A DNA stretch of 34,992 nt, taken from NCBI GenBank assembly GCA_017399105.1, contig JAFQEJ010000048.1, positions 1 through 34,992 on the forward strand, written 5' to 3'. The notes under the pieces were generated by a model. It saw only the letters and a program-made list of their open reading frames with translations, was not told where the DNA came from and searched no databases. The position numbers and the translations under genes are program-made. The stretch is from Clostridia bacterium (GTDB lineage Bacteria > Bacillota > Clostridia > Oscillospirales > CAG-272). Below, piece after piece: positions 24,068 to 32,538 of the stretch. Each line of letters starts with the position of its first letter. Within the stretch, counting starts at the first letter, position 1.

Positions 24068-24736
24068 TTACTTTTTGAAATCCTGCTCGTGAATGCCTTC
24101 CTTAGCCATCATCGACTCAAGAACGGTGATATCCGTCTCAATGTCCAGTGCCTCGTTGTCAAAAAGGCTGTCCAGCAGATGCACAAAAGAAGTATCCATG
24201 GTTGCGATAGCCTCCTCGATGCTCTTCATGGTCGCATTCACATTGTCACCGGCAATTCCCGCGTCTGCCATATCGGTGTAGGTCGTGACAAACTTTTCAA
24301 GGCCGGGAAGGTAGTAGGTAAAGAATTTGCGTACACGAGGGAGATCAGTGGGACTCTTCTCGAGATAGTCGAATATCTTCTCCGCCGTCACCGCAATCGA
24401 ATCGACACGGAAGGCGAAATTCGGGTGAGCGGCTCTTGTTCGTTCAGCCGCACTCTTGATCTTCTCCACACGTGCTCTGCCTTCGGTAATCAGCATATCC
24501 ACCGTTTTATCGCCCGATGCTGCCGCCTTTGGCTTATCCTCCACCTCAATCTGTTCCTCGATATCCCGGCAAATCTTCTTCATGATTGTAAAAAGAAGCA
24601 CCGATGCCAGGGCGAGAAGGATGAAATGCCATATCTTATAGAGCGGAAAAAGAATCGCCGCCGCTGCCCAGAGAATAGCTACCCCATAATAGGGCTTGGG
24701 TGATTTCCGCTTGACTGTGATGATTTTTGTTTTCAT
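24068..24736 (-). CDS. xpaC: XpaC-family (5-bromo-4-chloroindolyl phosphate hydrolysis) membrane protein
   Basis: A 222-residue protein with two closely spaced N-terminal membrane helices (about 18-33 and 37-50, YGVAILWAAAAILFP and FILLALASVLLFTI). A cytosolic helical domain (KTVDMLITEGRARVEKIKSAAERT..., RVRKFFTYYLPGLEKFVTTYTDM, MKSIEEAIATMDTSFVHLLDSLF) is characteristic of XpaC. The family name comes from a screening phenotype; real enzymatic activity is doubtful. First gene of the operon xpaC-telA-lemA-TPM. ATG has GGAG 6 nt upstream and a promoter about 35 nt away. Confidence 0.88.
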   Translation of the reverse strand: MKTKIITVKRKSPKPYYGVAILWAAAAILFPLYKIWHFILLALASVLLFTIMKKICRDIEEQIEVEDKPKAAASGDKTVDMLITEGRARVEKIKSAAERTRAAHPNFAFRVDSIAVTAEKIFDYLEKSPTDLPRVRKFFTYYLPGLEKFVTTYTDMADAGIAGDNVNATMKSIEEAIATMDTSFVHLLDSLFDNEALDIETDITVLESMMAKEGIHEQDFKK

Positions 24737-24770
24737 GCTCTGCTCCGATTTATAATTTCATTCAATATTC

Positions 24771-24799
24771 ATTATATCACGTCTTATCGCTTCATACAA
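24771..24799 (-). promoter_or_regulatory. Promoter of the xpaC-telA-lemA-TPM operon
   Basis: Minus strand TTGTAT (24799-24794), 17-nt spacer, TATAAT (24776-24771). About 35 nt before the xpaC ATG. Confidence 0.78.
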
Positions 24800-24842
24800 T
24801 AGTATTTTTTAAATTTTCTGTCCTTTGTTCATGATATGTACC

Positions 24843-24871
24843 TTGAATCACAAGGTGAAGAATGATACAAT
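24843..24871 (+). promoter_or_regulatory. Promoter of the parvulin-like lipoprotein gene
   Basis: TTGAAT (24843-24848), 17-nt spacer, TACAAT (24866-24871), 32 nt before the ATG. Divergent from the xpaC promoter. Confidence 0.72.
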
Positions 24872-24903
24872 AATCCTATCTTTTGATCACGAAAGGATTC
24901 CAT

Positions 24904-25935
24904 ATGAAACATACTTCAAAAAAGCTCGCTTCTCTCCTTCTCTGCCTCGGCATCCTGCTCACATCCTGCGGAGACCGAAACGACACAGCGGATACCGACA
25001 CCACGGCAGCCGATACGCAGATAACCGATACCGCAGCGGCAGCCACAGCAGCCGAGAGCGAAGCTCCTGTCGAATATGCGCCCCTTCTCAAAATCGGCGA
25101 CTACACCGTTTACGAGGATGAATTCAATTATTACTACATCAACTACAAATACGAATTTGACGGTGGTGATGATACCTACTGGGAAAACAATCCCGGTGCC
25201 GAAGAGCTGCTGAATCAATATGTGACCGGTGCCCTCCGTTCCAACTACGCAATCTTTGCTCTTGCAGAGGAGAATGGTGTCACCCTTGACGAAGCCGATG
25301 AAGCTGACATAGAAGCCACCTTTGCCGAGATGCAGACCTACTACGGCGGTGCTGAGGAGCTTGCCGTTGCCTTTGAAACCTATGCGCTCACCGAACGCTG
25401 TTACCGCGAGATTCTGAAAGCCTCCATCCTCGAGAGCAAGCTTTATACTCACCTCTCCGAATCGGGCGCCATTGCTCCCACCGAGGAGGATGTGCGTGCA
25501 GATCTTGAAGCCAATTATGTCCGTGTTCTCCATGTACTGATCACCAACGACGAGGGAGATGATCCGGAAGCCAACCTGCAGCTCGCAAATGATATTCTTG
25601 TCCGTGCCGATGCCGGTGAGGACTTCATGTCGCTTGTGGAGCAGTACGGCGAGGATCCCGGTATGGTGGACAATCCCGACGGCTACTATTTCACCTACGA
25701 CCAGATGATCAAAGAATTTGAGGATGCCGCCTTCGAGCTGATGGAAAACGAAATCAGCGGCATCGTTGAGGTATCCTCCTACTACGAGGGCTACCATATC
25801 ATCAAGCGTGTTCCCATGGAGGAGGAATATATCGCCGCTCACCTGGATGAATTCCGCGCTGTGCTGGCAACCAACATCTTCTATAATATGCTTGAGGAAA
25901 GAGCGCTTGCCTTTGAGCTGACCGTCGTCGAATAA
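24904..25935 (+). CDS. Parvulin-type peptidyl-prolyl isomerase lipoprotein (PrsA/SurA-like)
   Basis: A 343-residue lipoprotein. The signal ends in the lipobox LLTSC (Cys22), followed by an acidic Asp/Thr/Ala linker (about 23-55). The N-terminal helical region resembles the chaperone domain of PrsA/SurA. A PpiC rotamase follows at about 195-300: VRVLHVLITNDEG, ANDILVRADAGEDFMSLVEQYGEDPG, GYYFTYDQMIKEFEDAAFEL, GYHIIKRVP. It is expected to help fold exported proteins at the outer face of the membrane. ATG at 24904 has AAAGGA 6 nt upstream. It converges on a second exported isomerase of a different family, with repeat copy 3 between them. Confidence 0.9.
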   Translation: MKHTSKKLASLLLCLGILLTSCGDRNDTADTDTTAADTQITDTAAAATAAESEAPVEYAPLLKIGDYTVYEDEFNYYYINYKYEFDGGDDTYWENNPGAEELLNQYVTGALRSNYAIFALAEENGVTLDEADEADIEATFAEMQTYYGGAEELAVAFETYALTERCYREILKASILESKLYTHLSESGAIAPTEEDVRADLEANYVRVLHVLITNDEGDDPEANLQLANDILVRADAGEDFMSLVEQYGEDPGMVDNPDGYYFTYDQMIKEFEDAAFELMENEISGIVEVSSYYEGYHIIKRVPMEEEYIAAHLDEFRAVLATNIFYNMLEERALAFELTVVE

Positions 25936-25952
25936 TCTGAATATAAAGTTAT

Positions 25953-26109
25953 GGGGCTGTTGCAAATGAAAATTTACAACAGCCCAGCCACAAAATTTTC
26001 GATTTTGTGGCGTATATTGATTGGTTTCAGGGCGTAAAACGCCCTGAAATGGCGGTTTTTGACCGGTAAAATCAATATTTATGGGACTGTCGCACGAAAG
26101 ACAGTCCCC
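25953..26109 (+). repeat. ~160-bp structured intergenic repeat (copy 3, complete)
   Basis: A 157-bp element. H1: GGGCTGTTG/CAACAGCCC (perfect 9 bp). H2: CCACAAAAT/ATTTTGTGG (perfect 9 bp). Long-range stem ATATTGATT/AATCAATAT encloses H3 (TTTCAGGGCGT/ACGCCCTGAAA, 11 bp) and H4 (CGGT/ACCG). H5: GGGACTGTC/GACAGTCCC, then TTTTT. Between copies 2 and 3, stem positions change in pairs (GGGCAT/ATGCCC to GGGCGT/ACGCCC in H3; GGGGCTG/CAGCCCC to GGGACTG/CAGTCCC in H5). It sits between convergent genes, 17 nt after the left stop and 13 nt before the right one. I do not recognise the family. Confidence 0.92.
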
Positions 26110-26122
26110 TTTTTCCATTTCA

Positions 26123-27160
26123 TCAACCGAGTGTTTCTGCCTTCTGATCCACCTGATTTGCCGAATAAAGCTCGTCAAGTCGATCCATAACCAGCTTGCG
26201 CAGAGCCGAGACGCGAACATTGTCAACGCCGTAGTTTTCCTCAACCTCTTTTACCGTAGTCAGATCGTTGCTGATTGCAATCTGCATTGCCAGCTCCTCA
26301 TAGGTCTTATCGTCAAGGGTGATATCCTCCTTCTCAGCGATGGCATAAACCAACATTTCGGATGCAACCTGTGCCTGTGCGTACTGAACAGTCTGAGCAT
26401 TGAAGTCATCCACCGACATCTGATAATAGCCTGTCAGCAGTCCCTCAAGAGTCATGCCGTAGGAGGAAGCCATCGCGGTAAACTGCATATTCATGTCGGC
26501 AGCATACGCAGTCACTTCATCCTCCGGATACTGGAGCACAGTAGCCTTTTCGGTAGCAAGCTGCCAGAGGAGCGAGAGACGCACATTCTCGCGGAGCGCA
26601 TCCTTAAAGGTCGCAACGGTGGGATATTCGGGGTAGACGGAGGCGATGAATTCATCGTTAAGCTCGGGCTCTACCGCAACCGAGATGCTGTTGATCTTTA
26701 CCTTGAACATCGCCGCCTTGCCCGCGAAGTTGGGATTTACCTTGTACTCATCCGGGAAGCTGAGATTGACCTCAACCGTTTCGCCCTGCTTGGCACCGAT
26801 CAGCCCTTCTTCAAAGCCGGGGATGAATTCGCCCGAGCCGATGACAAGATCGTAACCTGTGTCGCTTCCGCCCTGGAAGAGTTCGCCGTCCATGTAGCCC
26901 TCGTAATCAATGTTGACGATATCGCCCTCTTCGACACCGCGTCCGGCGACAACCGTGCTTGTGGAATTCGCTTCAAGCAGCGCATTAATCTCTGACTGCA
27001 TGGCGTTATCGATATCATCCTCGGTAAGAGTCAGATTGGCGTAATCTCCCGGATCGATATAATCCTTCAGATTGTACTTGCCGTACTTGTCACCGCCTCC
27101 CGAGCAGGAAGAAAGGAGCAGCATCGCTCCGGTAAAGAGTGCAATAAGCTTGAGTTTCAT
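26123..27160 (-). CDS. Exported FKBP/trigger-factor-like peptidyl-prolyl isomerase lipoprotein
   Basis: A 345-residue lipoprotein: signal with lipobox LLSSC (Cys19) and a Gly/Ser spacer. An FKBP domain follows at about 70-165 (VEEGDIVNIDYEGYMDGELFQGG, YDLVIGSGEFIPGFEEGLIGAKQGE, VNLSFPDEY). A long helical C-terminal region (about 170-340) has the pattern of the trigger-factor substrate-binding domain (LNDEFIASVYPEYPTVATFKDALRENV...). Trigger factor itself is a cytosolic ribosome-bound chaperone; here the ribosome-binding domain is missing and a lipoprotein signal replaces it, so the protein should work outside the membrane. It follows nnr by 39 nt and converges on the parvulin gene. Confidence 0.9.
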   Translation of the reverse strand: MKLKLIALFTGAMLLLSSCSGGGDKYGKYNLKDYIDPGDYANLTLTEDDIDNAMQSEINALLEANSTSTVVAGRGVEEGDIVNIDYEGYMDGELFQGGSDTGYDLVIGSGEFIPGFEEGLIGAKQGETVEVNLSFPDEYKVNPNFAGKAAMFKVKINSISVAVEPELNDEFIASVYPEYPTVATFKDALRENVRLSLLWQLATEKATVLQYPEDEVTAYAADMNMQFTAMASSYGMTLEGLLTGYYQMSVDDFNAQTVQYAQAQVASEMLVYAIAEKEDITLDDKTYEELAMQIAISNDLTTVKEVEENYGVDNVRVSALRKLVMDRLDELYSANQVDQKAETLG

Positions 27161-27199
27161 GATTTGTTTGTCCCTTTCGTTATGAAATGATATATAAAC

Positions 27200-28684
27200 T
27201 TAAATAATTTCCTTTAATACATCGCCGATGCCGCTCACAATATCCCGCGCTGTCATCGAATAAGCCCCCCTGCGCTCACATGCCGCATCACCTGCAAGTC
27301 CGTGGAGATAAGTCCCCACCCGCGCACCGTCAAAGGGAGAGGCTCCCTGGGCAATCAGAGAAGCAATCACGCCGGTGAGTACATCACCCGAGCCGCCGGT
27401 TGCCATACCGTTGTTGCCGCTGACATTGATACAGACTTCTCTTCCGTCAGAAATCACGCTGCGCGCATCCTTGAGAATACAGATCAGCCCATGCTCATCG
27501 GCAAAGGCAGCGGCAGCACCGACAGGATCGCGCTTCAGCTCGGCTACGGGAATACCGCTGATTCTCTGCATTTCGAGCATGTGAGGCGTGATGATGATCG
27601 GCACTCTCGCTCTCAGCGGAATTTCATAAGCCGCCGCCGTGTTCAGCGCATCTGCATCTGCCACAATCGGAACCGAGGAGCATACCAGCACCGTTTCAAG
27701 CAGAGCCGCCGTCCGCTCGGATACACCGAGTCCCGGCCCGATCACAACAGATGAAGCGCGCGCAAGGCTCTTTCCGATATCTCCATCCTCTGGGATCGGG
27801 GTAAAAATCGCTTCGGGAACCAGCGACTGAATCACACCGCGGTTGGCTTCATCGGTCATCACCTCCACAAGACCCGCACCTGTCGCATAGGCAGCATGGG
27901 CAGAGAGATAAGCCGCTCCCGCCATTCCGCAGGCACCGCAGATGCAGAGCACCCGACCGTAGCTTCCCTTGTGGGTATTCGCCCCCCGCTTCGGTATCAT
28001 CGCAAGATCGGCTTTTTCAAGGAAGTGTGTGTGACACGCCTCAAGCGTATGAATGCCCGCATCAAGGAGCACCGCCTCGCCTGCCATCGCCGCGCCGGGA
28101 TAAAGCAGCAAACCTCGCTTGTAATAGGCATAGGTCGCAGTCAGCTCAGCCTTCACCGCACATCCCGGAACAGCACCGCTGTCGGCAAAAACGCCCGACG
28201 GAATATCCAGCGAAACCACCGGCTTGCCGCATCGGTTCAAGGCTTCGATTGCAAGTTTGTATATACCTTCAACCGCTCTTGTCAGGCCGATACCGAAAAT
28301 CGCATCAACAGCAAGCGTTGCATCACTAAGCAGTCGGTCAAGATCAACCTTCGGATCTTCAGCCGAGTAGATTCTTACACCCGAGCGGGATGCCGAGGTC
28401 AGCTGAGTCCGCGTCTCTTCGGTTGCATGAATCTCGTCGCCCACAATCACAACCGTTGCCCGAAATCCCGCATCGGCGATCATCCTTGCAAGAGCCGCGC
28501 CGTCTCCGCCGTTGTTTCCAACGCCGCAGAGAATCACCGTGCCGGTGAGATCATACCGCTCGCGTATCAGCTCAAAAGTTGCATATGCCGCTCGCTCCAT
28601 CAGTACAATCGGCGCAAGAAGCCGTTCATTTGTGGCTCTTCTGTCACAGTCGCGCATTTCAGCTGCAGTCAGAATCGGTTTCAT
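27200..28684 (-). CDS. nnr: Bifunctional NAD(P)HX epimerase/dehydratase
   Basis: A 494-residue two-domain repair enzyme. The N-terminal YjeF_N domain (about 1-215: GVGNNGGDGAALARMI, AVDAIFGIGLTRAV, SLDIPSGVFADSG) epimerises damaged, hydrated NAD(P)H. The C-terminal ribokinase-like domain (about 225-490: HKGSYGRVLCICG, GPGLGVSERTAAL, VADADALNTAA, ITPHMLEMQRISG, NGMATGGSGDVLTG) is the ADP-dependent dehydratase restoring NAD(P)H. Length is normal. It lies 17 nt downstream of two MutS-like genes on the same strand and is probably cotranscribed with them; the link is not explained by known pathways. Confidence 0.95.
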   Translation of the reverse strand: MKPILTAAEMRDCDRRATNERLLAPIVLMERAAYATFELIRERYDLTGTVILCGVGNNGGDGAALARMIADAGFRATVVIVGDEIHATEETRTQLTSASRSGVRIYSAEDPKVDLDRLLSDATLAVDAIFGIGLTRAVEGIYKLAIEALNRCGKPVVSLDIPSGVFADSGAVPGCAVKAELTATYAYYKRGLLLYPGAAMAGEAVLLDAGIHTLEACHTHFLEKADLAMIPKRGANTHKGSYGRVLCICGACGMAGAAYLSAHAAYATGAGLVEVMTDEANRGVIQSLVPEAIFTPIPEDGDIGKSLARASSVVIGPGLGVSERTAALLETVLVCSSVPIVADADALNTAAAYEIPLRARVPIIITPHMLEMQRISGIPVAELKRDPVGAAAAFADEHGLICILKDARSVISDGREVCINVSGNNGMATGGSGDVLTGVIASLIAQGASPFDGARVGTYLHGLAGDAACERRGAYSMTARDIVSGIGDVLKEII

Positions 28685-28701
28685 CGCTCACACCTGCCTG
28701 T

Positions 28702-30189
28702 TTATCCGTTTATGGGAATAATCTTGAAGGTTCTGCTCTCGGAGTCTGTCTGAGCCAGTCTGACCTTACCGCCGCTGCAGAGATCGAAAAGCTTTGTCAG
28801 ATGCGTGACAAAAATGTACTTAGTATGCAGTCCGGGCAGCGCACCGAGAATCTCATACATACCCACAGCGCCCTCCGAATAGGCGGTGGTCTGGAAGGTC
28901 TCATTGAACAGAATCAGCGAATAGGGCTTCAGATTGTCGATAATCCGCGCAATCTCCTTGACCTCGCCCTCGAATCTGCCTGCCGTGTCGCCCAGCGTAA
29001 ATTCCTCCTCAGCCGAGGAGAAATGAGCGAATATCCGCACCCTTACGCTGATCATCGCCGATTTGGCGCATACCGGCAGACCTGCCTGAGCAAATAACTG
29101 TGCCGTTCCCACCGAGCGAAGAAATACCGTCTTGCCCGAGTTGTTCTTGCCGCGCACCAAAAGCCCTTCCCATTTGTCGTCCAGCGTAAAGTCGTTGGGG
29201 ATCACCTCGGAGGCTTCCCTGCCGTCGGTGGCAATGAGCATATCGTAAAGCCCCTTCGCCGAGAAATAATCCGCCTCCATGGGCATCACCTGAGGCATCA
29301 CGGTGGGAAGTCCGATCCCCTCAAGATACCCCATCAGCTCCAGCGCCGTATCATAGAAATTGATCTCGCGGGAGATACCGAAGAAGGTTTCGTAAATATC
29401 ATAGGTCACATGCACCAGCAGATTGTCAAGCTGCGCCAGCGCTTCGTTTAAGGTGTAGAAAGCATCGTCACGGGCATCCTCACCTGCCTCCACGCTTCCG
29501 TCGCCATCATTTTTCTTTTTGCCGAGCACCTTGTGGAGAATATCGCCGATGGCATTTGCCTTTTTCTCGGTGCGCTCGGTGACGGTAGCCAGCTCCAGCG
29601 AAGCCAGTCTCAGCGCGTCATCGATCTCGGTGACAACCCCGAAGGTAAACTTCTCGGGGGTATAATAGCGGAAGAGTGATGAGATTCGGTCAATCTCGGC
29701 AAGGCTGTCATTCTCGAGCATCGCCGCACAGTAGTCACGAATAGCAATCAGCCCCTCCGACTTCACCTCATACCTGCCGATGGTGTCGCCAATCAGTTCA
29801 AAGAAGGAGATGATGGTCTTGGGGAACATGGCAGTCACCTGCAGAGAGGCAAAGGTGTACTCCAGCATCGCCTCCGCATTGCCGCCAGCCCCCGCCGGTA
29901 CCGCATTGGATCTTGACTCGCGCCAGTCCTGCTTGATCTTGTCATAGCGGGTGAAAACCAGCTTCATGTCATCGAGCAGCTGCGGATAGGCGGCAAGATC
30001 GGCATAAATCTGCTGTCTGTAAAGGATATTCTCCACACATGTCAGAGGATTTCCCAGGATGCCGAGAAAGTAATCGTTGCGCTTCACATCTCCCGACACC
30101 GCGCCCACCGAACGGTCAACCGATAAATTGTAGAGCACATCACAGGGATTCTGCTCCTCTTCGATCTTATATAATAAACTGAATTTCAT
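28702..30189 (-). CDS. MutS domain-V-like ATPase (second of tandem pair)
   Basis: A 495-residue protein with an N-terminal helical lever-like region (about 30-300) and a C-terminal MutS-type ABC ATPase. Walker A GKNNSGKT lies at about 347-354, then VFLRSVGTAQLFAQAGLPVCA as in MutS. Walker B is SLILFNE at about 424-430, with Asn where MutS has Asp. A threonine-rich loop follows (TFQTT) and the switch His is in FVTHL. The mismatch-recognition and connector domains of MutS are absent. It follows its paralog by 40 nt. Likely a DNA- or nucleic-acid-handling ATPase; its role is unknown. Confidence 0.85.
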   Translation of the reverse strand: MKFSLLYKIEEEQNPCDVLYNLSVDRSVGAVSGDVKRNDYFLGILGNPLTCVENILYRQQIYADLAAYPQLLDDMKLVFTRYDKIKQDWRESRSNAVPAGAGGNAEAMLEYTFASLQVTAMFPKTIISFFELIGDTIGRYEVKSEGLIAIRDYCAAMLENDSLAEIDRISSLFRYYTPEKFTFGVVTEIDDALRLASLELATVTERTEKKANAIGDILHKVLGKKKNDGDGSVEAGEDARDDAFYTLNEALAQLDNLLVHVTYDIYETFFGISREINFYDTALELMGYLEGIGLPTVMPQVMPMEADYFSAKGLYDMLIATDGREASEVIPNDFTLDDKWEGLLVRGKNNSGKTVFLRSVGTAQLFAQAGLPVCAKSAMISVRVRIFAHFSSAEEEFTLGDTAGRFEGEVKEIARIIDNLKPYSLILFNETFQTTAYSEGAVGMYEILGALPGLHTKYIFVTHLTKLFDLCSGGKVRLAQTDSESRTFKIIPING

Positions 30190-30229
30190 GTTTAAGTCTG
30201 TGCCTTTCTTGCGGATACTGTATGAACGA

Positions 30230-31681
30230 TCAAATACCGAACCGAGCCTTGAGCTGCTCGGCGGTCAGACGGTACTTGACCAGAATATCTCTTGCGAAGG
30301 AGCCTGCGCTTTCCTTTCTGCGTGCCACCTTGTAGGTTCTGCGGTTGCCGTCGTCGGTATCGATAACCACATTGAGATAGGGGATTTTGCCCGAATCAAG
30401 CCCATGCTGATGGGTGATATAAATACCGAAAACACCGGCACTGTGAAGCTTGTCGGCAAGCTCTGCGGTAAGACGTGTCGCCGTCTCCTCGTTGGTGGTG
30501 GAGTAGGTTTCATTAAGCAGCACCAGACTCTCATCGTCCGCATCGGCTGTTATCTTTGCAATACGCATCTCCTCATCCACAAAGCGGCCGGTGTTGTCAA
30601 AGCGCTCGTCTCTCGGGAAGTGCGTATAAAGCCGCTTCATGGGATAGAGCTCTGCATCCTCACAGGGGACAGGACAGCCGCAGAGTGCCAGCAGAACCGC
30701 ATTTCCCACCGTTCGCAGATAGGTCGTCTTACCGCCGCCGTTGGCACCCGTCAGATAGAAGAAGGGCTCCTCTTTGCTGAAGGATATATCATTGGGAATA
30801 ATGCCGCCGTTCTGCTTGGTAAGCAGGGTTACATCATAGGCACTTCTGATCTCAATTTTCTTCTCTTCGGTCAGTCTCGGATAGCGCACCGGGATGCCGT
30901 AGGAGGCAATCTTTTTCATCAGCGCCTTGATCTGCAGATAGAAGTCAAGCTGTACCCGATACTTGCAGATATCGGCATCATAGACCTTGTGATAGCTCTC
31001 GTACAGCTCGGAGAGAGCTCCCGCCTGAGCAGGATAGAGTCCCGCGATCGCCTTCACCGTGTCAACCGTCAGTCTGCGCTCCACAGGCTTCTTTTCGGGA
31101 AGCTGAGCAATGCCAAGATCTGCCGCACAGCGTCTGATTCTCTCGGAAAGGGTATCCTCACAGGTACGCACCACCTTCAGATGCTCGCCCTCGATGATGA
31201 AGCTGTTTTTGGTCACATCGGTCATGTCCTCAAGCACAGAAGCCGAGCGTCTGTCAAGCTCGCAGAATAGCTTGTCCGCGGCATATTCCCTGAAAGCACC
31301 GATAAACCGTCTGGCAAACAGGCTGTCGCTTTCGTCCTTTCCCCCGGCTGCCGCATGAACAAAATCGCAGACCGAGCGGATCAGATGAAGGAAGATATAC
31401 TGCCGCTCCTCATCACAGCGCGCCTCACGGTAAGCCTCATCCAGATCAGCCATCTTCGCGGCAATCCTCGCAAGCCCCTCAAAATAATCGATCACATCCC
31501 CCTCATCGAGAGCGGCAAATACCGCCTGACGGGCAGCGATATCCTCCCCGCCGCAGAGCCTGCCCATGACCTCGGTGATATCCTCACGGATCATGCTGTT
31601 CAGCTTCATATCCTCAAAAACGATGGGATCCAGGGTGACGGCAGGCATCTCACCTGTGTATATCAAATCGGGAAAAATCAT
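30230..31681 (-). CDS. MutS domain-V-like ATPase (first of tandem pair)
   Basis: A 483-residue paralog of the next gene: helical region (about 30-290) followed by a MutS-type ATPase with Walker A GANGGGKT (about 312-319), TYLRTVGNAVLLALCGCPVPC, Walker B SLVLLNE (about 385-391, Asn replacing Asp) and IYITHQHG. No mismatch-binding domain I. ATG at 31681 has AGGAG upstream at about 5 nt and is preferred over an in-frame ATG six codons earlier. A consensus promoter precedes it, making it the first gene of an operon with its paralog and nnr. The two products may form a heterodimer, as MutS ATPases work as dimers (inference). Confidence 0.86.
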   Translation of the reverse strand: MIFPDLIYTGEMPAVTLDPIVFEDMKLNSMIREDITEVMGRLCGGEDIAARQAVFAALDEGDVIDYFEGLARIAAKMADLDEAYREARCDEERQYIFLHLIRSVCDFVHAAAGGKDESDSLFARRFIGAFREYAADKLFCELDRRSASVLEDMTDVTKNSFIIEGEHLKVVRTCEDTLSERIRRCAADLGIAQLPEKKPVERRLTVDTVKAIAGLYPAQAGALSELYESYHKVYDADICKYRVQLDFYLQIKALMKKIASYGIPVRYPRLTEEKKIEIRSAYDVTLLTKQNGGIIPNDISFSKEEPFFYLTGANGGGKTTYLRTVGNAVLLALCGCPVPCEDAELYPMKRLYTHFPRDERFDNTGRFVDEEMRIAKITADADDESLVLLNETYSTTNEETATRLTAELADKLHSAGVFGIYITHQHGLDSGKIPYLNVVIDTDDGNRRTYKVARRKESAGSFARDILVKYRLTAEQLKARFGI

Positions 31682-31716
31682 AGTCTCTCCTGTAAACATA
31701 GTATTAGCATTATATT

Positions 31717-31745
31717 ATTATATCATAATGAAGAAAGACAGTCAA
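31717..31745 (-). promoter_or_regulatory. Promoter of the MutS-like/nnr operon
   Basis: Minus strand TTGACT (31745-31740), 17-nt spacer, TATAAT (31722-31717), 35 nt before the ATG. Confidence 0.85.
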
Positions 31746-31779
31746 TGACAGAACTGTAAAAATAATTCTCCGCTTTTTA

Positions 31780-31808
31780 TTGCATATCACGAAAATCTGT
31801 GATAGAAT
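31780..31808 (+). promoter_or_regulatory. Promoter of the second PHP gene
   Basis: TTGCAT (31780-31785), 17-nt spacer, TAGAAT (31803-31808), 31 nt before the ATG. Divergent from the MutS-like operon promoter. Confidence 0.75.
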
Positions 31809-31839
31809 AACAGTACACTTTATATTCAAGGAGCATATC

Positions 31840-32535
31840 ATGCCATACAAATACGATCTTCATGTTCATACCGGAACAGTCTCCCGCTGTGCCCCCGCCA
31901 CCTCTGAGGAAGCTGCGCGCGATTATGCCGAGGCAGGCTACGCCGGATTTGTCTCAACCAACCACTTCTCCATCGATTCCTTCCGCCATATGGAGGATCG
32001 CCCCCGCATCAAGTGGGCAGAGCACTTCATCCGCGGCTTTGAGGAGCTTCGTGAGGCAGGCGCCCGCAGAAATCTCACCGTCCTCCTCGGTATGGAGCTT
32101 CGCATGCACTGCAACTTCAACGATTATCTGGTCTACGGTCTCACCGAGGAATTCCTTCGTGAGTTTGCCGAAAACCTGCTGGACATGAACGCCCACTCCT
32201 TCCATAAGCTGGCATCCGAGCACAATCTGCTTTTCTGTCAGGCGCATCCCTTCCGCCCGGGCATGACGGTGACCAATCCCGCCGATCTCGACGGCATCGA
32301 GGTACGCAACGGCTGTCCCAGACACAACTCCAGCAATGACATCGCCAAAGCATGGGCGGCAAAATATAATCTCATCGGCGTCGGCGGCAGCGATTATCAC
32401 GTCCCCACAACCGCAGATGTCCCCTTCCCCGTCGACCGTCCAAACTCGGGCATTGAGGTGGAGGAAAAGATCTGCGACAACGAAACACTGGTCAAAATCC
32501 TCCGCTCCGGTAATTATAAGCTGATCGAGGAATAA
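31840..32535 (+). CDS. PHP-domain phosphoesterase
   Basis: A 231-residue PHP-domain protein, shorter than and different from the one at 6288-7169. Motifs: HVHTGTVSRCAPA (residues ~8-20), NHF, the glutamate in LLGMELRMHC, QAHPFRPGM, and GGSDYHVP near the C-terminus. The SRCAPA variant after HxH is typical of small PHP enzymes in Clostridia. ATG at 31840 has AAGGAG 6 nt upstream; an earlier in-frame start lies in the promoter and is rejected. Expected to hydrolyse a phosphomonoester or diester; substrate unknown. It converges on the HAD phosphatase with a hairpin between. Confidence 0.86.
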   Translation: MPYKYDLHVHTGTVSRCAPATSEEAARDYAEAGYAGFVSTNHFSIDSFRHMEDRPRIKWAEHFIRGFEELREAGARRNLTVLLGMELRMHCNFNDYLVYGLTEEFLREFAENLLDMNAHSFHKLASEHNLLFCQAHPFRPGMTVTNPADLDGIEVRNGCPRHNSSNDIAKAWAAKYNLIGVGGSDYHVPTTADVPFPVDRPNSGIEVEEKICDNETLVKILRSGNYKLIEE

Positions 32536-32538
32536 TCA

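Noticed and set aside
24916..26244. 442-codon minus-strand frame across the parvulin gene and repeat copy 3
   Set aside because: It runs through the structured repeat and opposite a clear lipoprotein gene; no family resemblance.
30188..31270. 360-codon plus-strand frame opposite the first MutS-like gene
   Set aside because: Antisense to conserved Walker motifs, no ribosome site, no family pattern.
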